Below, piece by piece: positions 10,175 through 22,458 of a DNA stretch of 64,000 bases. The first letter of the stretch is position 1. Each line of letters begins with the position of its first letter. The stretch covers positions 4,411,501 through 4,475,500 of the forward strand of contig LR746278.1 of assembly GCA_902729315.2 (NCBI GenBank), written 5' to 3'. The notes beneath the pieces are model-generated. The model ran no database searches. It was not told the DNA's origin and saw only the letters and a list, made by a program, of their open reading frames with translations. Made by a program: the position numbers and the translations under genes. Source of the DNA: Spirodela intermedia (Eukaryota > Streptophyta > Magnoliopsida > Alismatales > Araceae).

Positions 10175-13100
10175 ATGGAAGGTGCTGTCGTCAGGAGGGT
10201 CATACCCTCCGATAACAGCTGTCTCTTCAATGCAGTAGGGTACTGATCAAGAAGAATATAAAAGAGCCCAATTTATAACAGCACGTGCATCAGACCAAAG
10301 AGTTTTGATCTCTTGGCTTTTCATGTTTTCTTTCTTCCTGCAACACAGGTACGTTATGGAGCATAACAGACACAAGGCATCAGAGCTAAGACAGGTAACG
10401 TCGAATATTTGCGAAGTTGTGACATGAATTCGTTTCGTTACCGAGGAATGATGATTCCGAATTTCCAGTCCTGAATTTCCCCCTCGATTGCGTTACCGAT
10501 GAATGGTCATTTTCTTTAGTATCTGAGCAGCTTATAATTCTCGAGCTTTTCTTGTAAGGTCATTGCGGCAGCAGTAGCAAGTGACTCTGAGAAGTACAAT
10601 GAGGCATTCCTCGGAAAACCCAATGGAGAATATTGCGAATGGATTCTCGATTCTGATAAATGGGGAGGTCAGAGGGTTTCAGATTACGACGCCTATAGAT
10701 AGATAGATAGATGCTCGCTTATTATTGTGCATGAATTTTTTTTGTTTTATTAAAGAGTGGATCTTCAACTCATGCAGCATCATCGTTTTTGTGGAGATTT
10801 CGTTTCATAATCTTTTCATTCTTGATGCATAGGTTGTGATTTTCCTGGTTTCCATTGGGCATCCCTTAGTGACTAGGTTGGTAAACTCATAGGCATTTAT
10901 ATATACTTCAGAAAAGAATGACAGATAAATTTATCTATTCCTTTCCGCTGTTTAGTCCTGCCATTGCAAGTTTCAAAGACAGAAAAGCTTCTCCCATTTC
11001 CATTCACATCCCATTGATAAGCCTTGTGAAGCTGTATACAGTTGCTACAGAGTTACAGTTGCTGCTGATCTCTGCTCTGATTTGATAGCGTTTTGATGCG
11101 CTAAAACCACTGTGATTCTACTTAGCCCACTAGGTGCTCTGGTTGACGAAGAACAGAGTTTAATCTTCTACATTTGCGGCACAGTAGACATTAACACGGT
11201 TTCGGCTTGGTGATATAAGCTCTATTACATTCAAGTATTATGAATGTTTCAACAGCAATGGCAAGGCCGCAATTCGTATTAGAAGGTAAAAGAAAGGCTG
11301 TTGTGCAAATAAAGAGTAGATCCTTGTCGTTTACAGGGGTCCCTTACAGGGTTTGAGGCGGGAGATATCATCTTCTTGTCCAATTTATTGGTGCATTTTG
11401 GCATTATATACAGATAATCTCTCCTTATTTTTAAATCTATTTTTTTAAGCAATTTGAATAGTGAATAAATCCCATCCCGGAGGAAAATTGTTGTCTTTAG
11501 TATTCTTGCCAGAAATGCAATGTGGGGGACACCCGGATGGGAGGGAAATATTAAGAGACTTGAAGAGGGTTTTTCTATATGGTGCTCCACAGCTGGGAAT
11601 GTTATAGAAATGATCAGGCTGTGGTGGGTGGGTCTTGGATGTTCCTTTTTATGACGATCAGATTGCTTCATTGGCCTCTGACAGGAATCAGCCCTAGGAA
11701 ACCATGTGTGGTGCCATCAGGTGTGGCATAATCAGAAAGTTCCTTCATTGACATCATCGGTATAATCTTCACTCTGTAAAACTGATGGGGTTTCGCTTCT
11801 TATTTCCTCCATTTTCTCTCTTCATCCTTATTTCCCGCATGGTTAAAGAGAGTACTGATTAATTGTTGGGAAAATGGCGTTTTTTTTTTTTTTGTTGAAA
11901 ATCCCTGCAAAATAGAAATGATGTTTTACCCGCGTTCGCATGCAAGGTGAAAGATTGCATGCTGGATTTATATGGAAATGGCGGAATGCTTAGACCAAAC
12001 TAAAGCATTTTCGGAACTTTGATCTTTGAGCCACACATTCAGTTTGCCTGCTTTGATCAAGAGATGCCAACTCACTTTTTGTATCATTGGTTCCTCAGGT
12101 GCCATCGAGCTTTCAATATTATCAGAATATTATGGGCGTGAAATTGCAGCTTATGACATCCAGACGACCCGCTGCGATATATATGGCCAAGTGCGCATAT
12201 ATACATCTAAACTTATACTCCCATATATTTTTATTTTTATTTTTTTATTATTATTATTTTCTGTTGTTGGGTTCACCCACTTCTTGCCTTCTGATCCTCT
12301 TCAGGATATGAAGCACAAGGAAAGGGCCATGCTTATCTATGATGGCATCCATTACGATGCCCTGGCTGTATGTTGTCTTTGTGAACGCTTTTTAACCAAA
12401 GTATTTTCATTTTTTTATATTTTAACTTTGGAAACTCATGTATATAGTAGTGGACTTATGAGGGCTACTTTCCTTTCCATTCATCCAGTTCTCTCCATCT
12501 GACGGTGCTCCTGAAGAATTTGACCAGACGATCTTTCCTATTCTCAGCGATAGAACAATAGGCCCAGTTGAACGCCTTGCCCTTGATCTTGTGAAGGATT
12601 CAAACAGGTGAGGACCTCGATTTTCTTCCAAATTTATAGGCAAGCGTTCCTTTGATTATTTTGATTTTTCATGGAATTCCATATTATGCTTTAAACAATA
12701 GTCACTTTTTTTTTGCGAAAATTAAGACGTCTGATTTAGCCTCGAGCCCTGAAGAACATCTTGAATTTGAAAAAAGCGATTTTTTTGGAACTAGAAATAA
12801 GCTGCCTTTTCAGGACTACTCTCCTGCTTTATTTTTTATACATCTTTTCAGGACTAACATAACTTTTTGGTGACGAAAATATCCCTTCATCTTGCTGAGA
12901 TTTCCAAGTCCTAGAAGGGGGGGGAGGGGATGCAGCCACCCACCTGCCAAATCGATGAGATACTTACCTCAATTTATGCGTGCATATCATTTCATAAGTC
13001 ATTGCAACATCAAGAGGCTGGTTTGAGGAAGAACTAGGCTTATATATTCCTTGGCATGCTCCTGAACCCTCCCTCCATTTGGGGATTGGATTACCTTTCA

Positions 13101-14157
13101 TTTGAGCTGGATTTGGGTAAATTTTAGCTCAATAGCTTGCTTTATGATTGCATCATCCAAAACGGTTTAGTTTGTTCTGTAGAGTGTTTGGTATGAATAT
13201 TTTTAAAACATCGAAATCGAGTGATTTTACGCCTACATTTGTGAACTTGGAGACTACAAGAGAAGAAAGAAATATTCTTTGCTATGCTATCATGATAAAA
13301 TGCTTGGATTCTGAGATGACCAATCGGGGGATGATCACCCAGGGATCGTGGCACAATCCCACGGCTGGAGAGATGAAGACTCTGTATTTTGGATCATTGG
13401 TCATGTTCTTATTCGAAGAAATTTATGAAATCACTGAGCATCGGTTTTGACTATCTTTTAGAACGAGAACACAGGCTTAGATCATCAGAGTTTCATCCGA
13501 GTTGACCCAGCTAATCCAGACAGAGTCGAGTCAACTTATTTGACCAAATTGGTTGAATGGTGGAACACAGCCCGTTAATGAAGTCATCCCCTGCTGTTAT
13601 CTATCTCCCTGTCAGAGCGTTTTCAAATCAGTCGGCATTCCTGGATACATGTGAAGAACTGATGAACTGATGAATGAAACGCTCTGACATGAGAGCCTTT
13701 CACAATTTCTACTAAATGCCTTGGATTCTTGCGGATGATTGTAGAGTAATCAGTAATGTTCTTGACAGCAGCTGGTGGATAACATCTGAGAGGGTCCTAA
13801 AGCGGTGCAGAAGCTAAAGCTTCTTTGATTATATTCATGATTGAACTTATCAAATTATTCTTGAAGGTTGCAGTTGCTGGACATGATTTTGATCAGACCC
13901 TTTTTTCTTGTTGGCCTCGATGTTAGGAGGAGGAGCTACACCGACACCTCCAGCTTCACCCTCCGATGTGGGGTCTGCCAGATTGGGGTCGTCGGCCAGA
14001 AGGTCGGTCAGCTTCTACCGTAATGACTTCCTAAATTGCAACTGTTACAGTGTGTTGACTCCAGCCATCTCTCTTTTGGGTTGACTCTAAAACCCCACAG
14101 GAGGCGGTTGAGCATGCGCAAGCCACCGGGCACATGAATTTCCAAGAATATAAATGA
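10175..14157 (+). CDS. OTU-domain ubiquitin thioesterase (YOD1/OTU1 type; Arabidopsis At1g50670/OTU2-like)
   Basis: Predicted 208-aa cysteine deubiquitinase. Eight exons join in frame: 10175-10239, 10349-10394, 10559-10667, 12099-12190, 12305-12367, 12489-12607, 13927-14002 and 14101-14157. The OTU signature VIPSDNSCLFNAVG puts the catalytic Cys at residue 16 and Asp at 13. The conserved IYDGIHYDAL gives the catalytic His at 120. A C-terminal C2H2 finger (C179, C182, H195, H201) is typical of the YOD1/OTU1 branch, which works with the p97/CDC48 system. The remembered length of Arabidopsis OTU2 is also 208 aa. The first ATG lies 19 nt after an intron-like CTGCAG|GTGGGAG, so a noncoding first exon near 9720-10150 is likely. 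Introns 3 (1431 bp) and 6 (1319 bp) are the long ones. Protein family confidence is high; the 5' UTR is inferred. Confidence 0.92.
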
Positions 14158-14158
14158 G

Positions 14159-14189
<31 letters not shown>

Positions 14190-14361
14190 GTTTTAGACGA
14201 TTATTAATTACTGTAACTTTATTGATTGTTTTTAGTAGTTGAGCTCCGTTTTTAATGAGAAGATGGGTCAAAGCAAAGAGGGAGTGAACCACTCTCTCTT
14301 TTGATGAGGTCTTCTGGTCTCATTTGATGAGTGGAGGGGGGGGAGGTCTTGAGTTCGCTTC

Positions 14362-14437
<76 letters not shown>

Positions 14438-14438
14438 A
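14362..14438. repeat. (CT)n microsatellite, about 75 bp
   Basis: Near-perfect CT run. A (GA)n run (14159-14184) lies 180 bp upstream, directly after the OTU stop codon, so the two are in opposite orientation and could pair in one transcript. Confidence 0.95.
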
Positions 14439-14795
14439 GAAATACTTTTTATGGCTTCACCACCACCCTCCACCTACGAGTTCGAAGCATTGGCTGGCCA
14501 GCAAATTATTAATATTATGACGATGATGGTTGGTATTATTGTAATATAGGTTAATATAATAGTATTAATCATCATATAATATAAAGTAATTATGGTCCCC
14601 TATCCCTTGTACGGTTTAATCCTACATCAGCTTCGGGGATCAGAGGGCGTAGAGTTGGGACTCTCATTAGACAGACTCTTCATTAAAAAATAATAATGGA
14701 AAAAAATAAAAAATGGTTAAAATCAGTAACCCCCTTTTTAAAAAAATAACATTAGAAATTTCAAGTCTGGCCCGAAAAGCCCACCCAATTATTGT

Positions 14796-14798
14796 TAC

Positions 14799-14847
<49 letters not shown>

Positions 14848-14848
14848 G
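14796..14848. repeat. (ATT)n microsatellite
   Basis: About 17 ATT/TTA units in a spacer. Position is certain; function unknown. Confidence 0.9.
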
Positions 14849-16176
14849 GGATAAAAAGCATCCTCTGATGGGACGCGTTGACGGCGACGGCGAGCCACAG
14901 AGGCTGACCGTTACCGTCGGGGACCATCTCTGTTAGGCATTCCGGGGAACATCTGGTGTGCTCCGATTGGGGCACAGTCGTTCGTACTGTCCCCCCCCAT
15001 GCGACCGAACGATGTCAAGACGAGAGAGAGAGAGAGAGAGAGTAGATAAAGAGAGGATGAAAAATGAGCGTAATTAATCGAGGAAAAGAAAATAAAAAAA
15101 GGCTTCGTAAATGGAATTTTGGCTTTTTTGCTCATTAAGTTATTAATTTAAAGCATATACAGAGAGAGGATGTCGGCTACATAAATAGAGTTGTACCGTA
15201 CAACTCATATTATATTATATTATATTATATATTTTATAGAGAGAGAGAGGAGAGGGAGAGGAGAGAGGAGAGAGAGAGTCCATGAAGAGGATAAAAGTAG
15301 CAAGACTTGAATTTTTTTCACAAGTGAGGCGAATGTGGACCCCACCCACAACGTTGTGAATACATCTACTTTGGGAATCATGAATGGTTTACTGTTCTCG
15401 GGAGTCAACTCCTTGCGCACATCTACTTCTTATTATGGCAAGGACTTCATTGCCCTGAAAGTACGTGAGAGCATGATGGGAAAGTGGACTTTTTTATAGT
15501 CAAATTTCAATTAAAATAGCAAAAAAAATGGCCGTAGCCGTAAATAAATATAGATTTCTATGACTTTTAAAAATAAGAATGATTAAACGGACGCGGAGAA
15601 TATTATTCATTGAAAAATCTCCCATTTTATGATTTTCATTATTTTGTGTGGCGAAATTTGCCAGAAAGGGAGGGGGGGTTTCGACTGACGCGCCCATAAT
15701 GTGCTATTATGCGCCGAACCAGGCCCAGCGCCGGAAAAGCGGAGACGGAGATGAGAAACCCTAGAAACCTTCCCTCAGCACCTCTCAGAGCGGAGGGTAA
15801 GCTCCGGCGGCCGCGCCGCCGGGTGTCTCCGGTAACCTACGCCAGCCAACCAGAAGAGGCCGGGGGAGGACGAGGAGAGACGGAAGGACCCAGAAAGCCT
15901 CTCTGGTCCTCGTGCAGTGCGCCGGATAAAAGCTCGCCGCCCGTCATTAATGGCAGGGTGGAGAGGGGCGCAGTAAATGGTGTTCAAGTTGCAGAGGAGA
16001 GAGAAACGTCGTCGTATTCTTCCTTCCTACCCTACTACTCCCTCTGTTGCCTGCTTCCGGCTCGTGCACCTGTCGGAGCGGCAGAGCAGAGCCGCTAGGT
16101 GAGCTTTCCTCCGGCGATAACTCCAAAACCAGGAGTCGCTTTCCAGGAAAAGGTCACAGGAACCGGCCCACCACCA

Positions 16177-16213
<37 letters not shown>

Positions 16214-16435
16214 CTCCCCCGCCATGGATAGCGAGAGAGACAGGGAGAGAGAGAGAGGGTCAATCAATAATTGCTGCGGCGGAGCTTTGGCCATCTTCTC
16301 GATTCTCCCCTGCCGGGGGGGGCGCTCTGCTTCGGAACGGGAGCCGCCCGTCCAACAATGGCGGAGGGCGAAAGAATGGCGCTATTTACTGTGATTCTTG
16401 TTGATGCCACTGTCCACAGTAAACAGGAGCAACTT

Positions 16436-16482
<47 letters not shown>

Positions 16483-16609
16483 AGAGAGCGCTAGAGAGAG
16501 AGGACCCATAAAAAATGGCAGGAGCAGAGAGATAGAGAGATAGAGAGAGAGAGAGGAGAGAGAGGAGAGAGAGGAGAGAAAGGAGAGAGAGGGAGAGAGA
16601 AGATGGGTC
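14849..16609. other. Spacer with GA/CT runs; no confident gene
   Basis: Holds GA runs (15024-15042, 15239-15278, 16440-16481, 16523-16600), a TATAT run (15209-15235) and a CT run (16181-16211). A GC-richer interval (15700-16400) carries open frames on both strands without recognisable motifs. It could be the promoter of an unresolved transcript. The GA-rich stretch at 16520-16600 probably lies in the 3' UTR of the S40 gene. Confidence 0.4.
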
Positions 16610-17146
16610 TCAACCGAAGAAGCCGGTCTGGTTCCAGACGGCGTCGCGGAGGCGGCGCATGTCGCGGCCCTTGAGAGTTCGGCCGACGCCCTCCAAGACG
16701 GAGCCAGCCGCCCGCCGCTGCTGCTCCCGCACGAGGTACTCGTGCGGCGGCATCCAACGGTCGCCGCCCTCCCCCGGCGGCGACTCCCCCTCGCCGCCCT
16801 GTCTGGCGGTGCCGCCGCCCCACGCCGGCACGCTCACCGGCGCCGACACCGCCGCCTCCCGCCGCCGCCCCCGCTGCTGCTGCCGCTGCTGGATCCCCCT
16901 CGGCGCCGTCTCTCCTCCCCCGGCGACGCCGCCTCCTTCCCGCCACCCCCTCCGCCGCCGCCCCCCCTCATCCCCGCTGCTCTCCCCCGCCGCCACCTCC
17001 TCCTCCTCGTCGGCGGCGGCGGAGGACCAGACCTCGTCCTCCCCGAGGTCCGGGAGGTCGGCGCCGGCGGCCTGGTCCTGCCGGCAGGCGAAGCTCTCCA
17101 GGAGGCGCTGCTGGTGGGCCGACACCTGCTTCCGGCCTTTCGCCAT
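16610..17146 (-). CDS. Senescence regulator S40 family (DUF584) protein
   Basis: Single-exon 178-aa protein. The diagnostic C-terminal S40 block is present: VPAW at about residue 106, MPPHEYLVREQQRR at about 131, then GVGRTLKGRD and a terminal AVWNQTGFFG. The N-terminus starts MAKGRKQVSAHQQRLLESFA, and the middle is Glu- and Gly-rich and probably disordered. Plant S40 proteins are small, often nuclear, and linked to senescence and stress. The biochemical role is unknown. The ATG at 17146 is the first in frame. Extreme GC content opens long shadow frames on the other strand, which are rejected. Confidence 0.88.
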   Translation of the reverse strand: MAKGRKQVSAHQQRLLESFACRQDQAAGADLPDLGEDEVWSSAAADEEEEVAAGESSGDEGGRRRRGWREGGGVAGGGETAPRGIQQRQQQRGRRREAAVSAPVSVPAWGGGTARQGGEGESPPGEGGDRWMPPHEYLVREQQRRAAGSVLEGVGRTLKGRDMRRLRDAVWNQTGFFG

Positions 17147-17149
17147 GGC

Positions 17150-18180
17150 GGCGCCCGCCCAAATATAGAAATTCTCCGCTCCGAAGTAGCTGGACGGTCG
17201 GCGGCGGACTGTCGGAAGACGGCGACCTCGCGGGCGGGTGGCGGTGGTTGCTCTCTGGCGGCGCCCCTCCCCCGCCGTCGTATTTGTACCCGGGCCAAGC
17301 CACCGACCACCTCATTTCATTTGGGTTTAATTTACCGTGCTTTTGGCCGCATTCCCCCTCCGCCACCCATCATTGCTCCGAGGCGTACGGACGTCAGTGC
17401 TCCGCCATGCACATAACCACGTATTTAAATGATAAACGCCGTGATCTACAGGGTCTGCCTCTCTCCTTCGACGCACGGAACACATGCACCTCGAGACGTA
17501 TCCCGTCTGATAACTGTCGGTCTCCGAGAGACACCTGTCCGGATAAGGTCACCCACGGGTCCACGAGGCATATTCTTCCACGTGGCGCATCCTTGTCCAA
17601 CGAAAAGCTCCACCCCCGCTTCCGCTGCGACTCCGGTCGCCGGGAGCTTAGCGTGTTCGGTCTCTCTGTCCGCGGCGCAGGAGAAAGGCCCCTGCCACTG
17701 CGGCAAGCCGCGGTGAGCTTATCGTGCACCGGCGGAGAGAGAGTGCTCCCCAGCGGCGTGTCTCGCCGCCGTGGAGGCCGGCTGAGCCTTTTTCCGGCGC
17801 GGTTGTGTCCGAAAAGAGACAAAACTCTGCTGCGGCGGCGCCGGCAGCCGGGGCAGCCCGCCTCGCAGAGCCGCCGCCGACCTTTTTGGCGAGAGCGACG
17901 GGACGGCGGCGCTTTCTGCATTTGGCAAGTTGCCGCCTTGTCCCGTTCCGCCATTAATGCTGCGGCGGCCTCATCCCACCGTAAAAGCCCCCGCCGCCGT
18001 GGCGGCCTGATTGAGGAGCTCCTGGCCCTTCGTAGACGCCACGGCCTCAGAAGGCTGGGCGAAGGGCCCCACTCAGAGGGTCCGACTCGGAATCGACGGA
18101 GAGCGAGGGGGTTAATTCCCTCACGCGCCATTATGATCCCAACGATGCATTAGTTGGGTTAGTCAACAGTAGAATAAATA
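17150..18180. other. GC-rich region upstream of the S40 gene
   Basis: About 1 kb of GC-rich DNA with open frames of up to 301 aa (+) and 245 aa (-). Neither has a recognisable motif and both are Arg/Pro/Ser-rich, as expected from composition alone. A TATTTAAAT motif sits at about 17420-17428. It may be a CpG-rich promoter region for the S40 gene. I could not support a gene here. Confidence 0.35.
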
Positions 18181-18297
18181 TCACATCAGCTTGGTAGGGA
18201 GAGAGAGATTGAGAATATGTTGACCCGGACGATCGGAAGAGTCAACGAACCAGACTGGGCCTAACTCATCTTTTAGTATGGTCACAATCTCCTCCAC

Positions 18298-18335
18298 CAG
18301 TATAATTGGTCCAAGGTTCGTATTTTCAGTAATTT

Positions 18336-18385
<50 letters not shown>

Positions 18386-18535
18386 AATAGGATTTTGGCC
18401 CTATGGTCGTGGTCCTTTGGCGAACATCTATAGGGGACGCGTTGAAGGTTGCAGCATGATTGGTCCAAGGTCTATTTTACAGTAATTTCACAGCAGCGAG
18501 AGAGAGAGAGAGAGATGAATAGGTTTCCTAGCTTT
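18298..18535. repeat. Duplicated block containing GA microsatellites
   Basis: ATTGGTCCAAGG, TATTTT(A)CAGTAATTT and a GA run followed by GAATAGG(A/T)TT occur twice, at about 18307-18395 and 18460-18530. The first GA run is about 40 bp, the second about 17 bp. A short direct duplication. Confidence 0.7.
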
Positions 18536-20093
18536 GTCGGTCCGCAGTCGACGGAGCTGACGGAGAATGGCGGAGCTCCTCCACATCTTTAGCCGGTGAT
18601 AACAATAACAAAGCCATTTGTTGTTAATGGTGCTGAGAGAGCTCCTTCTAGTTGGAGAGAGGCGCCCCCGGCTGTCAACTGCAGCACCTTTGGAGTGAAG
18701 TGGTGAGGAACAATTCCCTTCCTTGTATGGCAATCAGGATTTGACTTCTCTGATCCTGTGATTTATTATTCATTCCAAGATATCACCCCAAAGTTGGAAA
18801 ATAATCAACTACACATCATAGTAGAACGACCCCAGGTGTGAAATGGGGAACCAAATTATATGAGTCCACGTTGGTGGAAACCTGTTGGATTCAATAGGAG
18901 CAGAAAGTGGGGTGGACACTGGAGTCAACTCCTGATAAGGCGAAGAGTAACACAGGCTGATTCAAGGGTGGGTCAACACCTGGTTGATAAATAGAACAGG
19001 TAACACACAGGGGTTGATGCTATGGTCGTCTCATACTCGAAGATGGAACATGTGGCACAACGAGGTTGGCACTAGGGTTGATCCTAGTTCAAAGGAAAAC
19101 ATTCTACGTTCTAGACAAAAAAAGGAGTGAACTCTTTTTTTTTATTCGAGGGTTTTTCAAAAATGTCCCTATTACACTTAGATGCAACAATACATTCAAC
19201 ACGAATATCACCTTCTGCAACATAATCAAGTAAGAAATGATGTTATATTTTCAATATGCCTCATTCAAGAGAATTTTCGCTTTTAGGTAGATTCTTACAT
19301 AGAATTAAGAGATTAATGTTATCACATAATACAAGATTTAAAACAAAGTATTCTCACAACTGCTAGATTTATAACACCTAAACACAAATAGGTTCATAAT
19401 AATTAGTTTGTATGGTAGGTATTCTTGCAACTACAAGATTTCAATTTCTAGATACCCATGAATGTAAGTAATCTCATGAAAGCGTGATGATCCATGTGTG
19501 ATTTTTCTTAGTCTAGTAACATATTGCATACTTAACACAAGAGTATGCTACCATGTTTTGCAATTCAACTTTATGATACCAACAAAATAAGATACATGAT
19601 GTTATCTATTGGTATTTAAGTACAAGAAGAGATCATATCATGTGTTTACATGCAAGATTTCCAAAATGATGGTGCATCATACCTCATTCTTATATGGGTG
19701 TAGATGAAATTATGCATCAAAAAAATTATAAAATTGTTGCACCTGAAAGTCCCAAATTATAGGGATATAACATAAATAGATTAGACAGGATGGGGTGGAT
19801 ATTCATAATTTATACTTGTTGTATGATAACTCAAAAATATTTAAACTTATGGATATTCATAATTGATTATTGTTCTAGGACAATTGAGATTATTTTAAAT
19901 GATTTTACAACGATAGCTGATGAGATTCTTTAATTTACAGTGGTCCTCTTGAATGTACATCCTATTCATGCAAAATTTCGAAAGATGTGGCATGCTCAAT
20001 GAATCCTCACTTTCATGGGGCTCTAACTAAAAATGTCTCATTGACAGGCTTTATCACATAAAATTTATTTAAATGATGGTACCGGAAAATTAT
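18536..20093. other. AT-rich intergenic DNA
   Basis: No open frame with a recognisable family. The 19.1-20.1 kb part is strongly AT-rich and looks like old, decayed sequence. No ends of a mobile element could be defined. Confidence 0.4.
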
Positions 20094-20138
20094 CTATTGG
20101 ATTAGAAACTGGGCCCTGTCTATGGACTCGACAGTGGG

Positions 20139-20193
<55 letters not shown>

Positions 20194-20348
20194 TCTCTCG
20201 TATTCTCCACGAAGATTAGTTTTTAAGAAAAGCAGAGCTAAGAACGGTTCTCTAGAAGTATATTTGGGCATCAAACGACTATACTTAAGTTCAAAGTATA
20301 GATCTTGGGAACGAATTTCGTGAACAGAGTCTTCTTCAGAAGAAAATT

Positions 20349-21362
20349 TTATTCGAACAAATAGAATTCAGGAAATGGATCGGTCATCCCGATTAGCATC
20401 GGCGGGTACACTACAGCAGGAGTCAGGAACAGGGTAGACGGCGGGTGGAGAGCGCATATCAGGAAGAGCTCCTCCTCCTCCTCCTCCTCCTCCTCCTCCT
20501 CCTCCTCCTCCTCCTCCTCCTGCTGCTGCTGCTGTGTTTCCTCCCAGCACTGGGGTAGGATTCTCTCCTCCTCTATGCCGTGGAGGATGCCCTCCAGCTC
20601 TTCCTCGCTCCCGCTTAGTTGCTCCATTTGAACCTCGAACACAGCCGCCGTCATCAGGGCGTCGACCCCGGCTTGGTGCGCCCCACCCCCCTCCGGCTTC
20701 ACACCGATAGTCTCCGCGAGCCGGCCCAGGCCGAGGTGGAACCCTCCGCAGAACCTGCCCAGGTACTTCACGTCGATGATCCTGCCGAGGGTGGCCCCCA
20801 CCAGCTGGGCGAACTCGGGGAGCGTCGGCGGCAACGGTCCCCCGGTGAGGAGCTTCACCAGGTATGCGATGTCGTAAAGGCCCTGGAACGTGACCCATCG
20901 GGGCTTGCGCCGTCCCACCCAGTCGCATCGCCACAGTATCTCGGAGAAGAGCTCCGAGTCCACCCCTTCTCTTCTCGTCCTGCATAAATCAATGCCGCTC
21001 CTCTTCAGCAGCTCCACCGACGCCTCCGATCGCGCATCCGACGCAGAGGCAACGTCGAAGTCGCGGAAGCTTATCTGCCAGGTTCGCCGCCGCCCGCCGT
21101 CGCCGAAGAAGCAGAGCCCGAGCTGGATGAGCTTCATATTGTCCACATTCCGCCTGACATCTTGGTAGCGCTCGCTGGAGGACGCGAACCGAGGGGTCTG
21201 GTGGAGGAACCCGGGGAACTCCGTGTCCATCGCCACGAAGGTGGCCGAGTCGAGCGCCTCCAGGATCCCGGGCAGCTCCATCCCCATATTCCACCCCCAC
21301 ACCTCCCTCACCTCCTCCCGCGCCGTCTCCACCCTCCCGCTGTGTCCTCCGCCTGCGTCCAT
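20349..21362 (-). CDS. CAF1-type poly(A) ribonuclease (CCR4-NOT deadenylase), copy 1
   Basis: Intronless gene of 337 aa. CAF1 is the DEDD-family 3'-5' exonuclease of the CCR4-NOT complex that shortens mRNA poly(A) tails in the cytoplasm. All catalytic residues are visible: D46 and E48 in VAMDTEFPG, D164 in TFQGLYDIAYLVKLLTG, H229 and D234 in AHQAGVDALMT. WGWNMGMEL and DVKYLGRFC are also typical. Beyond the usual family end (about residue 255) the protein has a tail with a run of Gln and then about 18 Glu, encoded by a CTC-type triplet repeat, ending in LFLICALHPPSTLFL..FYLFE. Plant CAF1 genes are often intronless and stress-induced. A TATA box lies about 125 bp upstream of the ATG. Confidence 0.93.
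   Translation of the reverse strand: MDAGGGHSGRVETAREEVREVWGWNMGMELPGILEALDSATFVAMDTEFPGFLHQTPRFASSSERYQDVRRNVDNMKLIQLGLCFFGDGGRRRTWQISFRDFDVASASDARSEASVELLKRSGIDLCRTRREGVDSELFSEILWRCDWVGRRKPRWVTFQGLYDIAYLVKLLTGGPLPPTLPEFAQLVGATLGRIIDVKYLGRFCGGFHLGLGRLAETIGVKPEGGGAHQAGVDALMTAAVFEVQMEQLSGSEEELEGILHGIEEERILPQCWEETQQQQQEEEEEEEEEEEEEEEEELFLICALHPPSTLFLTPAVVYPPMLIGMTDPFPEFYLFE
20469..20535. repeat. Coding (CTC)n/(CTG)n triplet repeat in CAF1 copy 1
   Basis: About 52 bp of CTC repeats followed by CTG repeats. Read on the minus strand this gives Gln(5) then about 18 Glu. The length differs in the other two copies. Confidence 0.95.
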
Positions 21363-21484
21363 CTCTCTGTCTATCTCCGTCTCTCAGCCCTCCGCTCCCG
21401 CAAGCCTAGTTCCCGCTTCCTTCTCGCCGTTTCTCGGAGAGCGACGATATTGAGTGGGGAGCAGACGGGGATGGAAGGCCCCCT

Positions 21485-21493
21485 CTTTTATAG
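21485..21493 (-). promoter_or_regulatory. TATA box of CAF1 copy 1
   Basis: CTATAAAAG on the minus strand, about 125 bp upstream of the ATG at 21362. It is conserved in the other two copies at 35300-35308 and 39922-39930. Confidence 0.65.
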
Positions 21494-22222
21494 CGGGTGT
21501 CCGGCGGCGCCTCCCTTTCGATTCCGACATGCAAGGAGCAGAAACCGGCTCTCCGAGATAGAAGGGGCAGTGGTTTCCTTTTCTTAGTAGTTTCCTTCGC
21601 CGAGATCTACGTAGATTGCGTAGTTAGCCGTTGCCCCTGCCCCCGCCCCCGCCCACCATACGAATTTTGGCGCGGACCGTTGAAAGTTTCGGCCTTGAAT
21701 GCAAACGTGTAGTCCGAATCCCGTCGGGTTGGTGTGAAATAAGCCGATTAATCTTCGGCCCACCCGCAGAGTCCCCCCTGCCCTCTCTCTCCCCGTCTGC
21801 CAAGAGACCCACCCCTCTACAGCTCAGACTAGGACAGTGCCGTGCGAAGCAAAACAGGCCGTCAACCACTACAGCACCGGGCGAGAAAATCAAGCAGCCT
21901 CTCAACGTCTGCAATCATCTACTGTAATAGAGAAACAGTTTGGGAATGGAAGTCAGAGCAGTAGTGATAGAAGAAAGAGAAATCTGAGAGGCAGCTAGCG
22001 CAGTTCGCCTCACACACCCGGTCGTGCCGACGTCGGCGCAACCGCTTGATGAGCTGGTGGTGGCGGCGCAACCGGCCTGAGGAGGAGGTGGTGGCGGGGG
22101 TGGTGGGGCGTCTCCCTCTGCTTCTTGCTCTTCTTCTCCTTCAGGCATCCGGATTCCACCGCAACGGACCACATTGTAAAAAAACAGAAACTTTTCTCTT
22201 GCGAGTCAGCCCCTACCAACGC

Positions 22223-22458
22223 CTATAAATGGATCTTTCAGTCTCTATTTGACAAAGGGCACGTAGAAGTTGGCAAGAGAGTGAGTAGCCATGGATATCG
22301 CTGGAAGACTTGAGAGAATTGAGCAAGCTCCAGAAGCTGGAAGACGAAGAGCCCCAAAAGGCGCGTTTCAATGTCGAGAAGAAACTCTCCCCCGATCACT
22401 TCATCGGGTTCATCAGAATGGGGTGCGAGAGGATTAGATGGCCCAGCTGCCTCTCCTG
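22223..22458 (+). other. TATA box with small frame-disrupted open frame (gene fragment?)
   Basis: CTATAAATG at 22223-22231 is followed by an ATG in good context (GTAGCCATGGAT, about 22290). That frame gives only 48 residues. An overlapping frame, open from just after a TAG, is more protein-like: LEDLRELSKLQKLEDEE, then FNVEKKLSPDHFIGFIRMG, ending in RIRWPSCLS at about 22459. One-base slippage near the ATG would fuse start and body. The same arrangement occurs at 36035-36270. I do not recognise the family. It could be a truncated gene caught in the duplicated unit. Confidence 0.3.

Noticed and set aside
16659-17416. Several long plus-strand frames opposite the S40 gene
   Set aside because: Shadow frames of a GC-rich coding exon; the minus frame carries the conserved S40 C-terminus.
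17248-18153. 301-aa plus-strand and 245-aa minus-strand open frames in the GC-rich region
   Set aside because: No recognisable motif, Arg/Pro/Ser-rich on both strands, explained by high GC lowering stop frequency.
20368-20985. 205-aa Arg/Gly-rich minus frame overlapping CAF1 (also at 34264 and 38811)
   Set aside because: Alternative frame of the CAF1 exon; CAF1 has all catalytic motifs. Its tail is used only in copy 2 through the frame switch.
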